Shown: in pieces, positions 6,108 through 6,114 of the stretch
Position numbering within the stretch: the stretch's first letter is position 1
Layout: each line of letters starts with the position of its first letter
Assembly: GCA_964517555.1 (NCBI GenBank)
Contig: CAZFEF010000031.1
Span: forward strand, 1-6,114
Source of the DNA: DAONDZ01 sp964517555
Lineage (GTDB): Bacteria > Patescibacteriota > Patescibacteriia > Patescibacteriales > UBA12465
Reading direction: 5' to 3'
Length of the DNA stretch: 6,114 nucleotides
Notes under the pieces: generated by a model
What the model was told of the DNA's origin: nothing
The model's database searches: none
What the model saw: only the letters and a program-made list of their open reading frames with translations
Translations under genes and position numbers: made by a program

Positions 6108-6114
6108 AAAAAAA

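Noticed and set aside
6096..6114. GGGC-TTAC-GCCC followed by A7 as a rho-independent terminator
   Set aside because: A + strand terminator needs T residues after the stem, and a minus-strand one needs A residues before it on the + strand. The A-run is on the wrong side for both.
1..6114. Undescribed defence system, mobile element or CRISPR array
   Set aside because: Both strands were read. No transposase, integrase, nuclease-effector pairs, direct repeat-spacer pattern or terminal inverted repeats were found, and the genes are core housekeeping.

Overview
The window looks like a chromosomal segment of a Patescibacteria (Candidate Phyla Radiation) bacterium. This is inferred from family-level resemblance rather than a search. 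The clues are moderately AT-rich DNA, compact genes without visible Shine-Dalgarno motifs, tRNA genes that do not encode the 3' CCA, a membrane-anchored solute-binding protein with a long cytoplasmic tail of a type I associate with that group, and RNase J as the only ribonuclease in view. The seven protein genes end in TAA (six) or TAG (one) and contain no in-frame TGA. The standard bacterial code therefore fits, and TGA-to-Gly recoding as in Gracilibacteria/Absconditabacteria does not.

Layout, all on the + strand. Positions 1-229 are the 3' part of a tmRNA (ssrA), including two hairpins, a well-formed H-type pseudoknot and the tRNA-like T arm and acceptor 3' strand. tRNA-Leu(UAA) follows 12 nt later and tRNA-Gly(UCC) 14 nt after that. 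Next come a small acidic protein of unknown function (445-792), then infC (IF-3), rpmI (L35), rplT (L20) and secG, all closely spaced. A 658-residue membrane-anchored family 5 solute-binding protein and, after an 83-nt gap, RNase J (4255-6060) complete the gene set. The last 54 bases hold two short hairpins that form best as RNA from the minus strand.

The content is mainly gene-expression housekeeping: ribosome rescue (tmRNA), decoding (tRNAs), initiation and large-subunit assembly (IF-3, L35, L20), secretion (SecG) and RNA decay/maturation (RNase J). The solute-binding protein is the metabolic outlier and has no permease or ATPase in view. I do not see a new defence system, mobile element, CRISPR array or biosynthetic cluster. 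The most useful second looks are the altered beta-CASP motifs in RNase J (a usual metal-ligand His is Glu), the GUAA-capped double hairpin at the right end, the unknown acidic protein ahead of infC, and the absence of Shine-Dalgarno motifs with a recurring U7 leader before rpmI and rplT.
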